This document shows positions 23,961 through 35,801 of a stretch of 64,000 nucleotides of DNA, in pieces. The notes under the pieces were generated by a model. The model worked only from the letters and a program-made list of their open reading frames with translations, was not told where the DNA came from and searched no databases. This DNA is from Ceratodon purpureus (taxonomy: Eukaryota > Streptophyta > Bryopsida > Pseudoditrichales > Ditrichaceae): contig CM026426.1 in the NCBI GenBank assembly GCA_014871385.1, positions 21,899,408 through 21,963,407 of the forward strand, given 5' to 3'. The position numbers and the translations under genes are program-made. Each line of letters begins with the position of its first letter. Position 1 is the stretch's first letter.

Positions 23961-24540
23961 TTACTCGTCGTCATATGGATCTGCATTCTCCTCAGTGTCT
24001 GATGGAGTCACATTGTCTTCGGCTGACGTGAGCAGATTCCTGTCAAACGAATCTGCATACTTTGGAGGCTCAACCACGTGACAAGTCTTCATTCTCTTGG
24101 AATAATTCTCTTCATTTGTTCCAGCCTTGGCAAGTCTTACTTCAGTTGCCCATTGTTTTACATTAGTAACTCCGTCCGCTGGCAGGCCATTCTCATATTC
24201 CCACTTTTGGAGCGGGGTGTAGAGGCTGTTCCTTGAGGCGCTTAGAATGCCTTGGTTGTATGAGAAACCAACAAAATTTGGTGCAAGGTTGGTCCTTCCT
24301 ATGGGTAGAGCTCTAGCATCCATGTTGTCACTGCCTGAGCCAATGTCATTCACATTTTTTGAAACATCATCTTCAGAGTCTGCTCCGGAATCATCATCAT
24401 CACTATCGCTTATTTCAACCTCGTTGCCTCCAACATGTGACACGCCGTATGGGAAGGTTGAAGCACTCCCGCTTCCAGGATTCAACGATGTAGAGTGGCC
24501 TTTGCCAGACATGCACACATCTGAGGCGTTTAGAACAAAG
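23961..24540 (-). CDS. Acidic C-terminal exon, unknown protein
   Basis: The minus-strand frame that ends at 23961 contains a natural-looking acidic stretch (NEVEISDSDDDDSGADSEDD), then RTNLAPNFVGFSYNQGILSA, LYTPLQKWEYENGLPADG and a Glu/Asp-rich tail ending ADPYDDE. The frame stays open to 24794, but the upstream part overlaps a better-looking plus-strand frame. I therefore limit the call to the acidic and C-terminal part. The family is unknown. Confidence 0.35.
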
Positions 24541-25119
24541 CTCACTTTCGATTTTGCAAATGCTATGAAAGCAACAACTAGTAGCAGCTTCGTCCACCAA
24601 CAATGGTTTATGCCAATCCATGTTATGGTTGATTTGTTTGCGGTAGCTACTGACAGCATTAGGCGGACACCTACACTGTTTGTTTTGAATAGTCCATCTG
24701 AGGCTCTGCTAAGTAGTCTGATGAACCCTGGGTGGAACGAGAAGTTCGACATTGGCCAAGATGTCATCAAGTGCGTTGCCAACAGGTCCAGCATTGTCTT
24801 CCGCTATCATGTGGGAAGACAAACATTATACACCAGGTTCATGTATACAAGGTATAGAGGAGCTGCCAACAATAAGTGGGAAGCGATGGATCACCTACCA
24901 AAGGAGGAGATGGTGGAAGTGTCTTGTATGTTTAGGGGGAACCTGCTGCCAACATTCGAAGTTGGCAAGGCCTGGCCAGTATTCCACCTACGGCAAAAAA
25001 TTGCAATGGCACTTGGAGATGACGTCCCTGGGCAGTACAACATGGTTGTGATAGAGGCCAACGGTGTTTGTGAGAAAAAAGTACGAGTCGCAACAAATTC
25101 ATCATGTCGTTTAGATTAG
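24500..25119 (+). CDS. Unknown ORF, possible decayed element gene
   Basis: This is the distal part of a plus-strand frame open from 24247 to 25119. It reads FVHQQWFMPIHVMVDLFAVA, NPGWNEKFDIGQDVIKCVAN, RYHVGRQTLYTRFMYTRYRG and PGQYNMVVIEANGVCEKKVR, which is protein-like and free of stops. I see no known motif. The two opposing frames share about 550 bp (24247-24794), so at least one is a shadow there. Confidence 0.35.
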
Positions 25120-26130
25120 TTGGAAATTGGCGGTTCAGGGCTCCTTGCTGCCAGCAAATGAAAATGATAGGATTTGTTGGGTGCAGATCAACCAGCGTCA
25201 TAAGAGACACCTCACTTATAAAAATAGTTGTACATAAGAAATGAAGTAGGTCGCATATGGAAAATAATAACAATTGCAAATATAAAATGAACCATGGTTG
25301 CAAAAAATGCAATAAGAAAAAAACGAGAAAGAGAGCTTGCTGTCGGCAGTCCTCAATAAAGAAGAAATACAGTTGCAAATAAAAACAACGAATTACAAGA
25401 ATGCCATTTCTTTCAAAGAGACATGGCACTCCAGAGGCAAATTGTTTTCAACTTCGGAAAAGTTTGAGAAAGGTGGCCTATAAAAGTCCGAACCTAAAGC
25501 CGCTGCCAGCAAACTCCTAACCCGGCCTAGAAAACTGTGCGAGTAGGAATCTACTCCACGGCTGCGTTTGTGGCGATTGCCTCAACAAGGCTCGACAGTC
25601 CCTCCATGTTGGCGTCGTCCTCGTTCTTCTCACCTCCATCTGGTCCTTGCGTGGTGGCGAAGGAGTGATGGTTTCCATCTCCGGATAGGGCTGCCTGGGT
25701 CTCATGAGGAGAGACCTACCTAGGCTCCACGGAATCGAACGCTAGAGAGTCTGAGTCGGGGTGAGCATCCTCTGCAATTGGTGCCAACAAACAAGAATTA
25801 GAAAAGAAGTTTTATTTGGATGTAGCAACGGGGCAGGCAACAAGCAATGGGTAGATAGGTTTAGGGGCAACAAACCTGGATTGCCTTTGGCAGGAGCGTG
25901 TCGTTTTTTGATATCAGTCGATGGACCAGAGGAGTCTCTAGTGACATGCTTGGCTTTCTTCCACGGAAGCACGGGTAGAGAGGGCGCAGCGGGCCTCTTG
26001 CTGCCAGCACGTGGTGAGCGGGCTCGGCCAGAAGAATCTCCTCAATGTGGCGGAATTCCTCTGCGGCCTTGGAGTCAAGGTCGAAGCCCCACTGTCCAAG
26101 CCGCCCTCCAGTCATACGCCGCTTGCATCG
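25120..26130. other. Spacer with TGCTGCCAGCA words
   Basis: I support no gene here. The near-palindrome TTGCTGCCAGCAA occurs at 25145-25157, with variants at about 25502-25513 (GCTGCCAGCAAA) and 25998-26009 (TTGCTGCCAGCA). The same words recur inside the flanking genes. Confidence 0.4.
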
Positions 26131-26136
26131 ACAACA

Positions 26137-27663
26137 TCAGGCGTCTTGGGAGAAAACCGCCTCAAACATACAATGGAGATGTGCCAAGCAGCCGCAAATT
26201 AGAGGTACGCAGCAGGTGTCAACGAAGTAACACTCGCAGAAGGGGCATGGATCATTCAAGGCTATTGGCAAAACGTGAAACTCCCATGGGTAGCGAAGCA
26301 ACACTTTCTTCGGTCGCAAGAAAGTTGATGCCAACTTCAAGGCCGAGATCTCCGCTGTCATCGCGGAAATTTCAGCATGCCGTTTCACCTCATCGGCTTC
26401 CATCTCCTCCAACTTCTTGTAGATTCTATCAATGCGACCCTTGGCCTCCTCAGCTGCCGTGCTTGCAAGAGACAGCTTATCTTGGCCTAGGTGGGCCAAC
26501 TGATCGAAGCGCCTCTTCTCTTGATCGTTGCCAGCAGCCGCGGCCTTCTTGCCGGCCTCGCGGGCGGAGAAGACGTCCTCATAGAGCTTGGACTCCTCTT
26601 CCTCCTTGGTCTTCATGTAGGCCTGTTGGTTTGCAAGATTGAGCTTCACGCAGTCCCGGTTGGCCTCCACCTTCACAAGTGCGGCCTCCAACGACTTCTT
26701 CTTCAGGCGCTGCTGCTGTAAGACTTGCTTCGGATCCGTTGCCACCAGGGGCTGCTCCTTGATGGCATCGGCAGGTGGCTTCTGCTTCTTCTCCTCCACG
26801 GTCTTCATAGGAGCTGGCAAGGATCTAGGAGCTCTCACCTTCTTTGCCTCCGCAGCCTTCACTGCCTTGGAGGTGGCTCCAACTGTCTGGGCAATAGGCG
26901 GTTCTTCGTCCCCTTCGCCCATGACCTTGTTGCTAGCAATGGTGGGGATGTGGCTATGAAGGAAGTCAATGATGGCTTTAATCTGCTCCCTCAAGGCCAG
27001 GGGTGTTAGCTTCTAGGGATTCCGCGCGGCCCGCTTCTCACGCGCCTTCTAAAGGACCTCTGCCTTCTGAGCGAAGTTGACATTCTTGCCCTCCTCAAAG
27101 AAGAGGTGGCACGCTCGAAGAAAGGAAGTCCCAAATGCGCAATTGTCGGGGTCACCTCCATAAGTCTTCCAGTAGCACTGCAAGTAGGTCCTCACAGCCT
27201 CCCCATCCTCACAGTCAGCAACATATTGCCGCCCAGAAGACCGCTCCGGCCATGCCTCGATGAAGTGGGCCTTCTTGCAGTGCTTGTCGCTGTTGAGGTC
27301 GGAGAACTTGTACCCCACATTGGAGAGCCCCAAGGTGCGGTGGAAGAAGTCTTCATCGTAGTCGGCTGTCTGCCTATCCAGCAGAAATGGGGCGAGGTGG
27401 TGGAGCTTACCTACGAGTGCAGGGGATAAGGCCTCCAAATCAAACGCATCATTCCACGGCGTCTCAACTCCTTCCTCCTCCTCGGTGTTAGCAATCTTGT
27501 GGTCGTCCTTCTTCACCCCTTTCTCAGCATGACCCTCCTGCCTAGAAGCCGCGGCCTTTCCCTTCCTGCAGCTCGACATCTCTGGCGCTGGTAGTGCAAA
27601 AACAACAGATTTTACAATAGGGGGATCGCGCATAGCAGCTGAAAAACGAAAGACCACTGACAA
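26137..27663 (-). pseudogene. Coiled-coil protein with Cys-rich C-terminus, two nonsense codons
   Basis: One minus-strand frame runs from about 27663 to 26137, interrupted by two in-frame TAG codons at about 27049 and 27010. The N-terminal part has a basic stretch (SSCRKGKAAASRQEGHAEKG), an acidic stretch, and a folded-looking block (DYDEDFFHRTLGLSNVGYKF, then YLQCYWKTYGGDPDNCAFGT). The middle is a long Lys/Glu/Ala coiled coil of roughly 150 residues. The C-terminus is Cys-rich: CPFCECYFVDTCC, then ICGCLAHLHCMFEAVF, a possible RING or treble-clef site. It lies on the same strand as, and downstream of, the transposase remnant at 29.2-31.4 kb. A nuclear DNA- or chromatin-binding accessory role is inference. 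Confidence 0.5.
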
Positions 27664-27819
27664 CGCATTATTCGCGCAGTTTAGTTGAATTTATTCTTAC
27701 TGAAGAATCCTCACAGCTCTCCAGACCATGGCGGCCATGGCCCCCTACTTACCAACACAACAACTAAAAGAAATGCTATGAAAATAGTTTTGAAATCTGT
27801 GTGCTTACCTCTAAGCTCG

Positions 27820-28410
27820 GTGTCAATGGCGTCTCCCTTTTGCTGCCGAAGCTCCCTTCTTGGTGCCGTAGCTCCCCGCTATGTTGTAGCTCTTCTCTGC
27901 CTCTTCTGCTCCCCTCTCCAATGTAGTGCCCGCCCTCAGCGCCTTGGCTCCCCTCTGCTACTGAAGCTCCTCTCTACGCCGCGGCTCTCTTTCTCCGCCG
28001 ATCCTCCTCTCCGCCCCGCTGCTTCTCCCCGCTCCTCGCGCCCGCCTTCTTCACAGCTCCCCTCTTGCCCCAGCTCCTCCTCGCCGCGCTACTTGCACCT
28101 CCGCGCTGCCCCTTCCTCTGCAGGGTTGGAGCTCCTCAGCTCGCAGCTCCCTCTACTGCCGGCACTGTTGCTGCATGCCACCTCGCTCCTCACCCCTCGA
28201 ACCCGCTCCTTCGAAGTCAACCCCCCTCCTCGCAGCTCCGCCGAACTCCTCAGCTCGCACCTCCTCAAAGCGCAACGCCCCTCCCTCCGCCCCTTCTGGT
28301 GCAGCTCCTCCACGATCTGCACCTGACCTCCCGACTTCCGCACTCACAAGGTCTCACGGCCCCCTCTGCACCCACAAAATCCTCACGGCCCCCTCCGCCA
28401 AGAAAGCTGA
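27820..28410. repeat. CT-rich AGCTCC low-complexity tract
   Basis: A CT-rich tract has frequent, irregular AGCTCC / GCTCCTC words. It yields long Pro/Ser/Leu frames on the plus strand and Glu/Arg frames on the minus strand by composition alone. It lies just upstream of the coiled-coil gene on the minus strand and could be its 5' flank. Confidence 0.5.
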
Positions 28411-28942
28411 TGGCGCTCCTCAGTAGTTGCTGCCAAGCTCCTCAATGACAAGAATCTTGGGTGCGTGACAATCTGATAGATCAACAAGCTAACAGCACTA
28501 CTATGTCAGTGCAAACGCAAGGCGCTTGCTTCCAGCAGGAGGTCGGCAACAGAAGAGAGGCGGAGAACAGCTAACAGTCAACGACATATCCAATTTCGGG
28601 AAGGAAGCCAAAGACTATTTCGAAGGACACTCTTGCTCGAGTCAACCGCTTGCCACGTGGACAACATCCTTTAAGGGGGGTTTGAGACTCTTAAGCAATG
28701 TTAATTAGGGGGATCTTAAAGGAGATGGTGGGAAGGTCACCCTGACCTTAATTGTCAATCGTTGCCACCGCCTTACACCTCATATCCCCATTTGATTTTA
28801 ATTGCAAAAATCGGCATAGAAATTAAAATTAAAATTTCAGGGTTGATAGCACATATGATTACTAAGACACATTCATTGAATTCATCATTACGGAGAGTAA
28901 TGATCCCTTTGATTGGCCATTCTAGAGAAATAACCAAAATGT

Positions 28943-29120
28943 ATGTTTAGGAGTGAACCATGGTCTAGCCTATGTAAATGAAAACATTGTTGACACCCAA
29001 AAAAATCCCAAAAATTTGGTTAATCTATTCGTAGATGGCTATTGTAGAATAAACGCATAAAACATGTTTAGGGGATAAGCATGGTCCACCCCAACTAAAT
29101 GAAAACATTGTTGGCAGCCA
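28943..29120 (+). repeat. Direct repeat, 57-bp units spaced 121 bp
   Basis: Units at 28943-28999 and 29064-29120 share ATGTTTAGG, CCATGGTC / GCATGGTC and AAATGAAAACATTGTTG followed by a GACACCCA / GCAGCCA end. They differ at scattered positions. They lie immediately 3' of the transposase remnant that ends at 29162 and may be subterminal repeats of that element. Confidence 0.55.
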
Positions 29121-29161
29121 CATTCTATATGTCCATTCAGTGAGTTTACAATGCATTGCAC

Positions 29162-31450
29162 TCAATTCACTCGGTCGTTGCTAGCGTCACCACAGCCCAC
29201 GTTGTTGCCAACGTCCTCATTGTCAGTGGAGTTGCGACCTTCCTGAGGATTCACATTGTTGCCACCTTCGTGAGGGTCCTCTTTGTTGGCAAAATCTGAT
29301 GCTTGTCCATTGTTTGCTCCACCACCTCCAACGAAGTCATCACTCACCCAAGCATTGCCAACACGCCGTCGCCTTGACCGCCAATTCTCCAAACCCCTGG
29401 CAGCATTTGATTGATGCCATTGTTCTCGCCTTCTACGCGTAGCCGCCAATCTTGCCTCATCAACCATGATATTGAGAACCTTGGTGCACTCTAATTTCTT
29501 GTTATACCGATGCTGTATATTTTGGTACCAGTGCTGGAATTGTTGCAAAATAACACTGATGCGCTCTTGGCCACTACCACGAGCTGTATGCGCTTGATTC
29601 GCTGCCTTGGCTTGATGATGGGATTTTTCCATACCCTGGCAATTCCATACGGCCAAACTACCGTACATTCCTCCACAAACCAATTGCCGTGCCTGACAAG
29701 TACATACTGTCAACAGCCAGAACAAGGTTAAACCTCGATTGAGAATTAAAGAAAGTAAGGTCAGCCATCAACCCCTAATTCATCTCAAACATTGTAGATA
29801 GAACTCACCATGTACTAGGACACATGCTCCTCTCCAAAGGCCTCCGAAAATGTTCTTTCCAACGTTTCTATCTTCCCTTTGAATTGGAGTCGTTGTTCTG
29901 CTGTCAACACCAAACCGCTGAAACATGGTAAAACCTCTTCAAAGGCTTGCCACATAGCACCCCTCGCCCTACGATCTGCACCACCGCCACTATTATTGCT
30001 CTCTGCTTGACATATGTCTTTCCAGGCCTTGTCGTTGCCAGACCAAACGCTTGGTCTAAATAGTCTGCTGGCAACAACCCCAATGAAAGATGGTTTCTGT
30101 GGCACATTCCCAGGGCTGCCACTCAGTTTCGGATCCTTTCTAATCTCCACGTTGCCACCGTGAGCCTCGATAGCTGACAAGGACTTCTCCATTTGCTCTA
30201 TTGCTGTAGCCCTCAATCTTTGATCTTGTATGTTCCAGACATAAATGATATGTTGATGCACAATCGTCTCCGTTAATCAAACCTCGGCATGGAGTGTACA
30301 AATGTGCACTATATGCAACGGAATTGACAAGATAGGCCGCCACCTTCTATGTGCACGCATGTCACAAGGTTTTGGCGCCACAGAGTTTGCAAACAGTCCC
30401 CCCACCCAGTTTGGTTTTCCACATTTTCTGATGGCAGAACTCGACTGGCTTGCTGTTCCTACGGTAGGCTTAACCCTCTTCTGCTCGCAGTATATGCAGT
30501 TCATTGCACACGACGGCCCGGACTAAAGCCCGTACATACACTTGATCGTCTTCATGTCCGCAGCAAGATGCCACTCCACATGGAATTCTCCAACTTCAGG
30601 GACCGTGAGTTTCTCGCCATTGGACTGTGCTGCAATCACAGATGGAAATTTGGATTTCCCGAATATCCATTGCAGAACTTCGTAGGACTCCTTTTCCACA
30701 TGGAAAGTTGCCACCGGCCAAATTTCCTGCTCTGAATAGACTGAGAAAAACAAGGCATGGTTCCTCTGAATGTCTGGGTTGAGCGTCCTATTCATCAACG
30801 TGATGCTGACACATTCAAATTTCTTGCCATTCACAATCTCAGCCTCGTCCAATTTCATGACAAGTACCAGCGGTGCCCCTCTTAACTCTGTGGAAACAAG
30901 GCGAGTGGTTGTAAGGGCACAATTTATTGATAAATACACCTACTGACAGCAAACTCTGAAAACAACAGTACAAGGTGATTACGTTACCTTCTTCCGTGAT
31001 GCCGTAAAAGATCACCATACTTCTTTGGACCACCTCAAGGTTTGTGAAAAGGGAATTCTTCTCAGTCAAAACGACCTCTTTTACCATGTCCTCGGACTTC
31101 TTGTTCTTCTTAGAACTTGTTGGCAGCGTAAGTCGTCCTTCAGCATGGTAGTATTCACCAATATATTGTGGCAAGTTTGCATTTAACTCCTCCCGAAGCA
31201 GTTTCACATGATAGAGGCTTGGCAAAATACTTCCGGTGGCTCCTTTGTTCAGATCAGCAATGGGAGCCTTCACAGCTTTGTAGATAGCATCATATCCCTG
31301 ATGGGAAACCCCTGCTTGGTCGCAAGTAGCAAGAATTTTGTCCGGTCCAACACTCTTACCAATCGGCTTAAGCACATTGATTGCAATCTCTGCCTGAACA
31401 TGTGCTATAGCAGGCTGAGAAGCGATGGCTACACCTTCATGCCTTGACAG
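29162..31450 (-). pseudogene. DDE-like transposase remnant, family unassigned
   Basis: Exons on the minus strand. 31450 to about 30987 reads INVLKPIGKSVGPDKILATC and YIGEYYHAEGRLTLPTSSKK, ending at GAAG|GTAACG. After a CCACAG acceptor near 30897 comes LRGAPLVLVMKLDEAEIVNG, then FHVEWHLAADMKTIKCMYGL, an in-frame TAG, then CAMNCIYCEQKRVKP. The pattern of an Asp in a short strand, a Lys, then a CxxC zinc pair recalls DDE transposases with an inserted zinc site. Further TGA and TAG stops lie near 30278 and 29815. The last exon (from about 29698) reads ARQLVCGGMYGSLAVWNCQG and GMEKSHHQAKAANQAH, a typical C-terminal transposase element with a possible catalytic Glu. An Asn/Gly/Asp-rich tail follows. 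I cannot place it in a named superfamily. Confidence 0.55.
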
Positions 31451-32280
31451 AATTCAAGCTAGTGCTACTGCAGTTCTATTTTGGGACTCTTTATCGTCCC
31501 AAAGAAAGTATTAGCAAACTCTCTAAATCGTGATAATTATTGCTGGACGGCAAAATTCACAATCACAAATTCTTCTAACATAATTTAATAGACCACGGCA
31601 ACTACACATTCGACCATGAAACCTACTTTGTCCTATACTGTTGTGGCAGCAAGGCCTAATGGCACCAAAATTCAAATTGCTCTAAAATCCACTAGCCTAG
31701 AAACATCCCACAAAGGTTTATTGTGGCAACTCACCTTCCCTTCAAGTACATCAATTTACATCCCTTCGATTAAGCCAATGTCGATGACTAAGAACGACCT
31801 TTGGCCGCTGTCGCTGCCAACGGACGCTGCCTAGAAATTAATTTGAATTTCAATTTTGCTCCACCGATTTAAGGCGCCATCGTCATTTGGAAATTTTGGA
31901 GAAATTCACATTGAATTCTGCGTGCCACAGTGCCATAAACAAATTGCTTGAAGTAGAACAGGGCGCTTTGTTTTCTTGGTGCTGAACGGCGTAGAGCCGG
32001 TAGCGCCATTACGCCCAAACCTCTGTGGCAACAAATCGAAGAAACCATGGATCGAGGCAATGGATCGAGGGATTTTATTCTTTGTGGAGCAATAAATTCC
32101 ACTTTTTGGCGCTCAACGAACACTGTTGATACCTTAGCGCCAACAAGGCAAAACTTAGCCACGCACCTCCCTTTCGTCTCCAAAAGGTCGCTACGGGCAG
32201 CGTTTCCTCCTCCTACTAACAACGACAGAGGGGTTTTTGGGCAGGAAGCTCACCTAATCCGGACTGTCTTACAAGGCCTT
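31451..32280. other. Gap between two element genes
   Basis: A minus-strand frame at 31869-32222 (starting MLVGGGNAARSDLLETKG) and plus-strand frames overlap it. None is convincing, though the minus frame could be a decayed 5' exon of the transposase remnant. CACTAGCCTAGAAACATCCC at about 31689 resembles a CACTA terminus but is unpaired. Confidence 0.35.
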
Positions 32281-33118
32281 TTAGACCCGGATTTCTCCTA
32301 ATGACAAACGGCAAACTCTCATAATTGCCATTCGAGTATTAGGTTCCATTAGGCCCCTCAAAGCTAGTGGCATCAATGTTTGCAGTAGAATATGGTAATC
32401 ATGTAATTTTAGTGCTCCAAACTTCTTGTGTCTAATTAGACTTCCAATTTGTAAACAATATCCAGAAGGGACTTTAAGGTTTTGAAACCTTGTGCAGAAT
32501 ATGTCAAATTCCCTTGCTATCAATGTGTAGTTAGCCACTGGTTTCAACATCCTGCCATTCTTTCTCAGATCTCGCACCATCCATAAATGTCTTCTAACCC
32601 CTTCCTGCTGCATATCTCTTTGCACTTTAACACTGTCTTTACTGCCATATCCACATATAGTTTTGAGGATATTCTCTGAAATGTTCTTTTTGCATTGCAT
32701 TATGTCAAGTGAGTTTCTGATTTGGAGGTGCTGCAAAACGTGAGCATAGTCATCAGTATCTCAACATGAACAGAAATTGCTAACGTACATGGAAACTTGC
32801 AACAAGGAACAGGTCAAGTCAAAAACTTTGACGATGACATATGAAATCATATTAACATTACTCCACAGTCATCAATACATCTAAGTTATAAGAAAGGTCT
32901 AACTTACTTATAAACAGGCAGTGATAGACATATCGTGTTCCAAAAATGAAAAGGAAAAGGAAAAGAAAAAAAAAAAAAAAGATGACAAAGCAGTACTGAT
33001 GAATTGGTGTACACCGTGAAGAGTACTTTTAAATCAACAAAAACAGCTCACATAATGATAACCTCGCAGCAGTAGACATCTCATATCAAAACAAAAAAAA
33101 AAAAAACAAAAAAAACAA

Positions 33119-33149
<31 letters not shown>

Positions 33150-35801
33150 CAACAGAACATAACAATGACCTAGCAAAACAGGTCAACTGGAGTCACGACG
33201 GAAGTAGTTCAGATTACGATAGAGGATTTTTCTTCAGAATGTAATGGACGCTGTGAAAGGCTTAAACCTTGAAGAGCTTCTACGTGCTCAATGAATTTCC
33301 ACGAACTGACACTGGCAACCACTCTACCTCCTCCCTAATACTACAGAGAAGTGAACATCTAAGTACCACATAAATCACTTCATTTGGCATGTTCGAAAAA
33401 GACGCAGGATTCATTCTGCAAAACGTGATTCGACATTCTGTTCTACAAGTATGACAAATAATAAGAAAATGATGACTGTAAATTTTTACATATAACAGCA
33501 ACCTTCAAGAGAACTGCATTACGGATTGGCATTCACGATTTGAGCTTGGCGTACGCAACATACCTCCTAATACGGCAGCTCAAAAAATATATTGTCTCTT
33601 TTTATACCATGAGCTTTCGACGGGTCAGGAGATTTAGCCCGCTTTTTCCTAGTTATGTTCTTCCTTGAACCACTTGACTGTCCAACTTTCCGTTTTCTTG
33701 AAGTATGTGCAGAGGTTCCAGCGCTGCGAGAAGCAAAAGGGAGTTCTTCAACTATTCTTTTTCTCTTCACACCTTGAACCTGAGTAGACTGAGATGCACT
33801 CCCCGTTACTGGATTTTCTGAAGTTCCTACGTCTGTCCTCATTACTGCTCCCGTCTGCACACGAGGTTGGCTCGAGGGACATGGCCTCCGGTTCTGTGAA
33901 ACATCAGGCTCTGCTCCTCAATTACGCGGCCCTCTTCTACCAGTGCCTTGTCTTGACATGTATGCGCGATACTGTTTTAAAGCTCGTCTTTGATCCTCCG
34001 ATGTCTTAGGTACAGGGGGAAGCCTAGACTCGGGTCGTCCATCAAAAAAGTGATCATACCTCTGTGGACATAAATAATGATCCGTAGGCAACCATCTTCT
34101 AGCATCTTTATAATTCATTTTCTTGCTTTCGAATGCATACCTTCCCCTGAGTTGATCTCCGCACGGCAGGCAAGCTATGTATCCATGATGCGAAGCTCCG
34201 AACACCGTTCCATAACCTGGAAAATCAAGCGTAAAGTACTGCCGCCCTCAATCTAAACAAGCGTTCACCCGCTCGTTTCAAGATGTCATACCCAGGTATG
34301 CCTATCCAGAGCTGCTTCAATTCCTCAATCAAAGGTCTCATCCAGAGGTCAAAAAATTCAAATGGTACCTGACTTCTACCTGAAATAAGAAGTGTCAACA
34401 TTGTGAAAAATTTCTTTGTGATTAACCAGGGCGGTAAATTTAAAAAGGTAGCCAGCACATGCCATGCATACCACGTTGATTTGTGGAGTTTGAACGGACA
34501 TATTCTGTCATAGGAAATCTGGAGCCTGACATCGGAATCTTGTGACCCAAAGCCCATTGTATCGAAGACCTCCGGATCCATAGAATCAAGTTTTTTCCAA
34601 GCATCTGAATCTGCCGGGTATCTGACCTTTCCATCTCGGCTCTCATTTTCTTTGTGCCACCGCATAAGCTTTGAGAGGATAGGTACTCTATAAAATCTCA
34701 GAAGCCGAGGCGTGAGTGGAAAATACCTCAACACTTTCATTGGTCTCGTCTTATTCAGCATATCTTTGTAACGAGGAGCGCTACAGACATGACATCTATC
34801 AAGGAGTTTTTTATCATCTTCGTCATATAAAACGCACCATTAATACAGCCATCAATATTCCTAAAATCTAATCCTAGACGTCTTGTCAAGGTTTTGGCTT
34901 GATAAAAAGAACCTGGCAAGCAGTTATCCGGAGGTAGTAGGTTTCTGAAAGTGGCGAACATGTCGTCGGCAGCTTTCTCAGTCATTTTCTGGTGCGTTGC
35001 AACTAGGTTTACAAGCATAACTGTAGCCCCCAATTTGGTGTTCGATGATCCCGGATAAAGTTGTCGCATCGCATCTTCCAATGCCTTCGCATCTCTCACC
35101 CTCTCCTCCTCTAACCTGTCATCATTCAACTCCCCTTGTAGTCCATCAGTTCGCCTTCCGCCGTTTCTATCCAAATTCGGCTGCTCCATATCAGCGTTAC
35201 GATATGCGTCGGCAAAAGGTTTGCGAGACTCTCCACCTTCGCGTTCTCCCTCGACGTTGTCCTGACTATTACGTAACGACTCGTCTTCTATGTCGTCCGT
35301 GTTTGTACCTGTTATGTTGTCCGATCTCTGAAGTGCATCCATGGTGATCTCGTTAACCTGCTCCACTGATGTCGCAAAAGCATCCACTTGCTGGTATATG
35401 TGATGCATCATCTCTCGCATTTGCAGTCCATTATCGCGATCATGTTGTCCTAGTGAAGAGTCTCCAAACCTTCTCGAGAAATCCGTCTCCCATTCCTCAT
35501 CGGATGAGTCCGGCTCTTGAGGTCCTCTACAAGCACGGCAATCAGGCGACCTCCCGTATCGTAGGAGATGCCTTTCGATTTCTGGTAATCCAACGGGAAG
35601 GCCTGTACCCCTGTGTACACTGCAAGGACAGAGTATTCTAGTAAAATTGTACATAGTCGCCCTCTCCTGATCACGGACCCAGAGTTTATCATCTCTGGAT
35701 TTGATACGTTGAGGATCTGTAAGAGGCAACCTCTGGCTCATTCTGCGCGGAAAAACAGTATATTTACAAATGCTTATAACGTGTGTGCAGATATCAGACA
35801 T
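32281..35801 (-). pseudogene. CACTA (En/Spm) TNP2 transposase, copy 2
   Basis: Better preserved than copy 1. Exon 35801-34760 has the N-terminal CPCS zinc-like motif with HLLRYGRSPDCRACRG, an acidic DSSDEEWETD, and TNP2 block PGSSNTKLGATVMLVNLVAT followed by LPGSFYQAKTLTRRLGLDFR. Near 34835 the frame shifts into a second frame with DRCHVCSAPRYKD, KVLRYFPLTPRLLRF, LNLPPWLITKKFFTMLTLLI and MRPLIEELKQLW. The next exon (34205-33918) has GASHHGYIACLPCGD. It runs through one TGA (33918-33920) into a Lys-rich linker ending FFELPY, then TAG where the TNP2 consensus has Trp, then a GTATGT donor. Exon from about 32726 reads NSLDIMQCKKNISENILKTI and ALKLHDYHILLQTLMPLALR. The DUF4218/4216 C-terminus is not visible beyond 32281. 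Confidence 0.85.
33087..33155 (+). repeat. A-rich (AAAAC)n low-complexity tract
   Basis: A run of A with interspersed C, becoming AAAACAAAAC-type repeats, lies in the long intron of TNP2 copy 2. It has no other features. Confidence 0.6.

Noticed and set aside
27685..28448. Long Pro/Ser/Leu-rich plus-strand frames
   Set aside because: They arise from the CT-rich AGCTCC tract, with several overlapping frames open at once and opposing frames also open.
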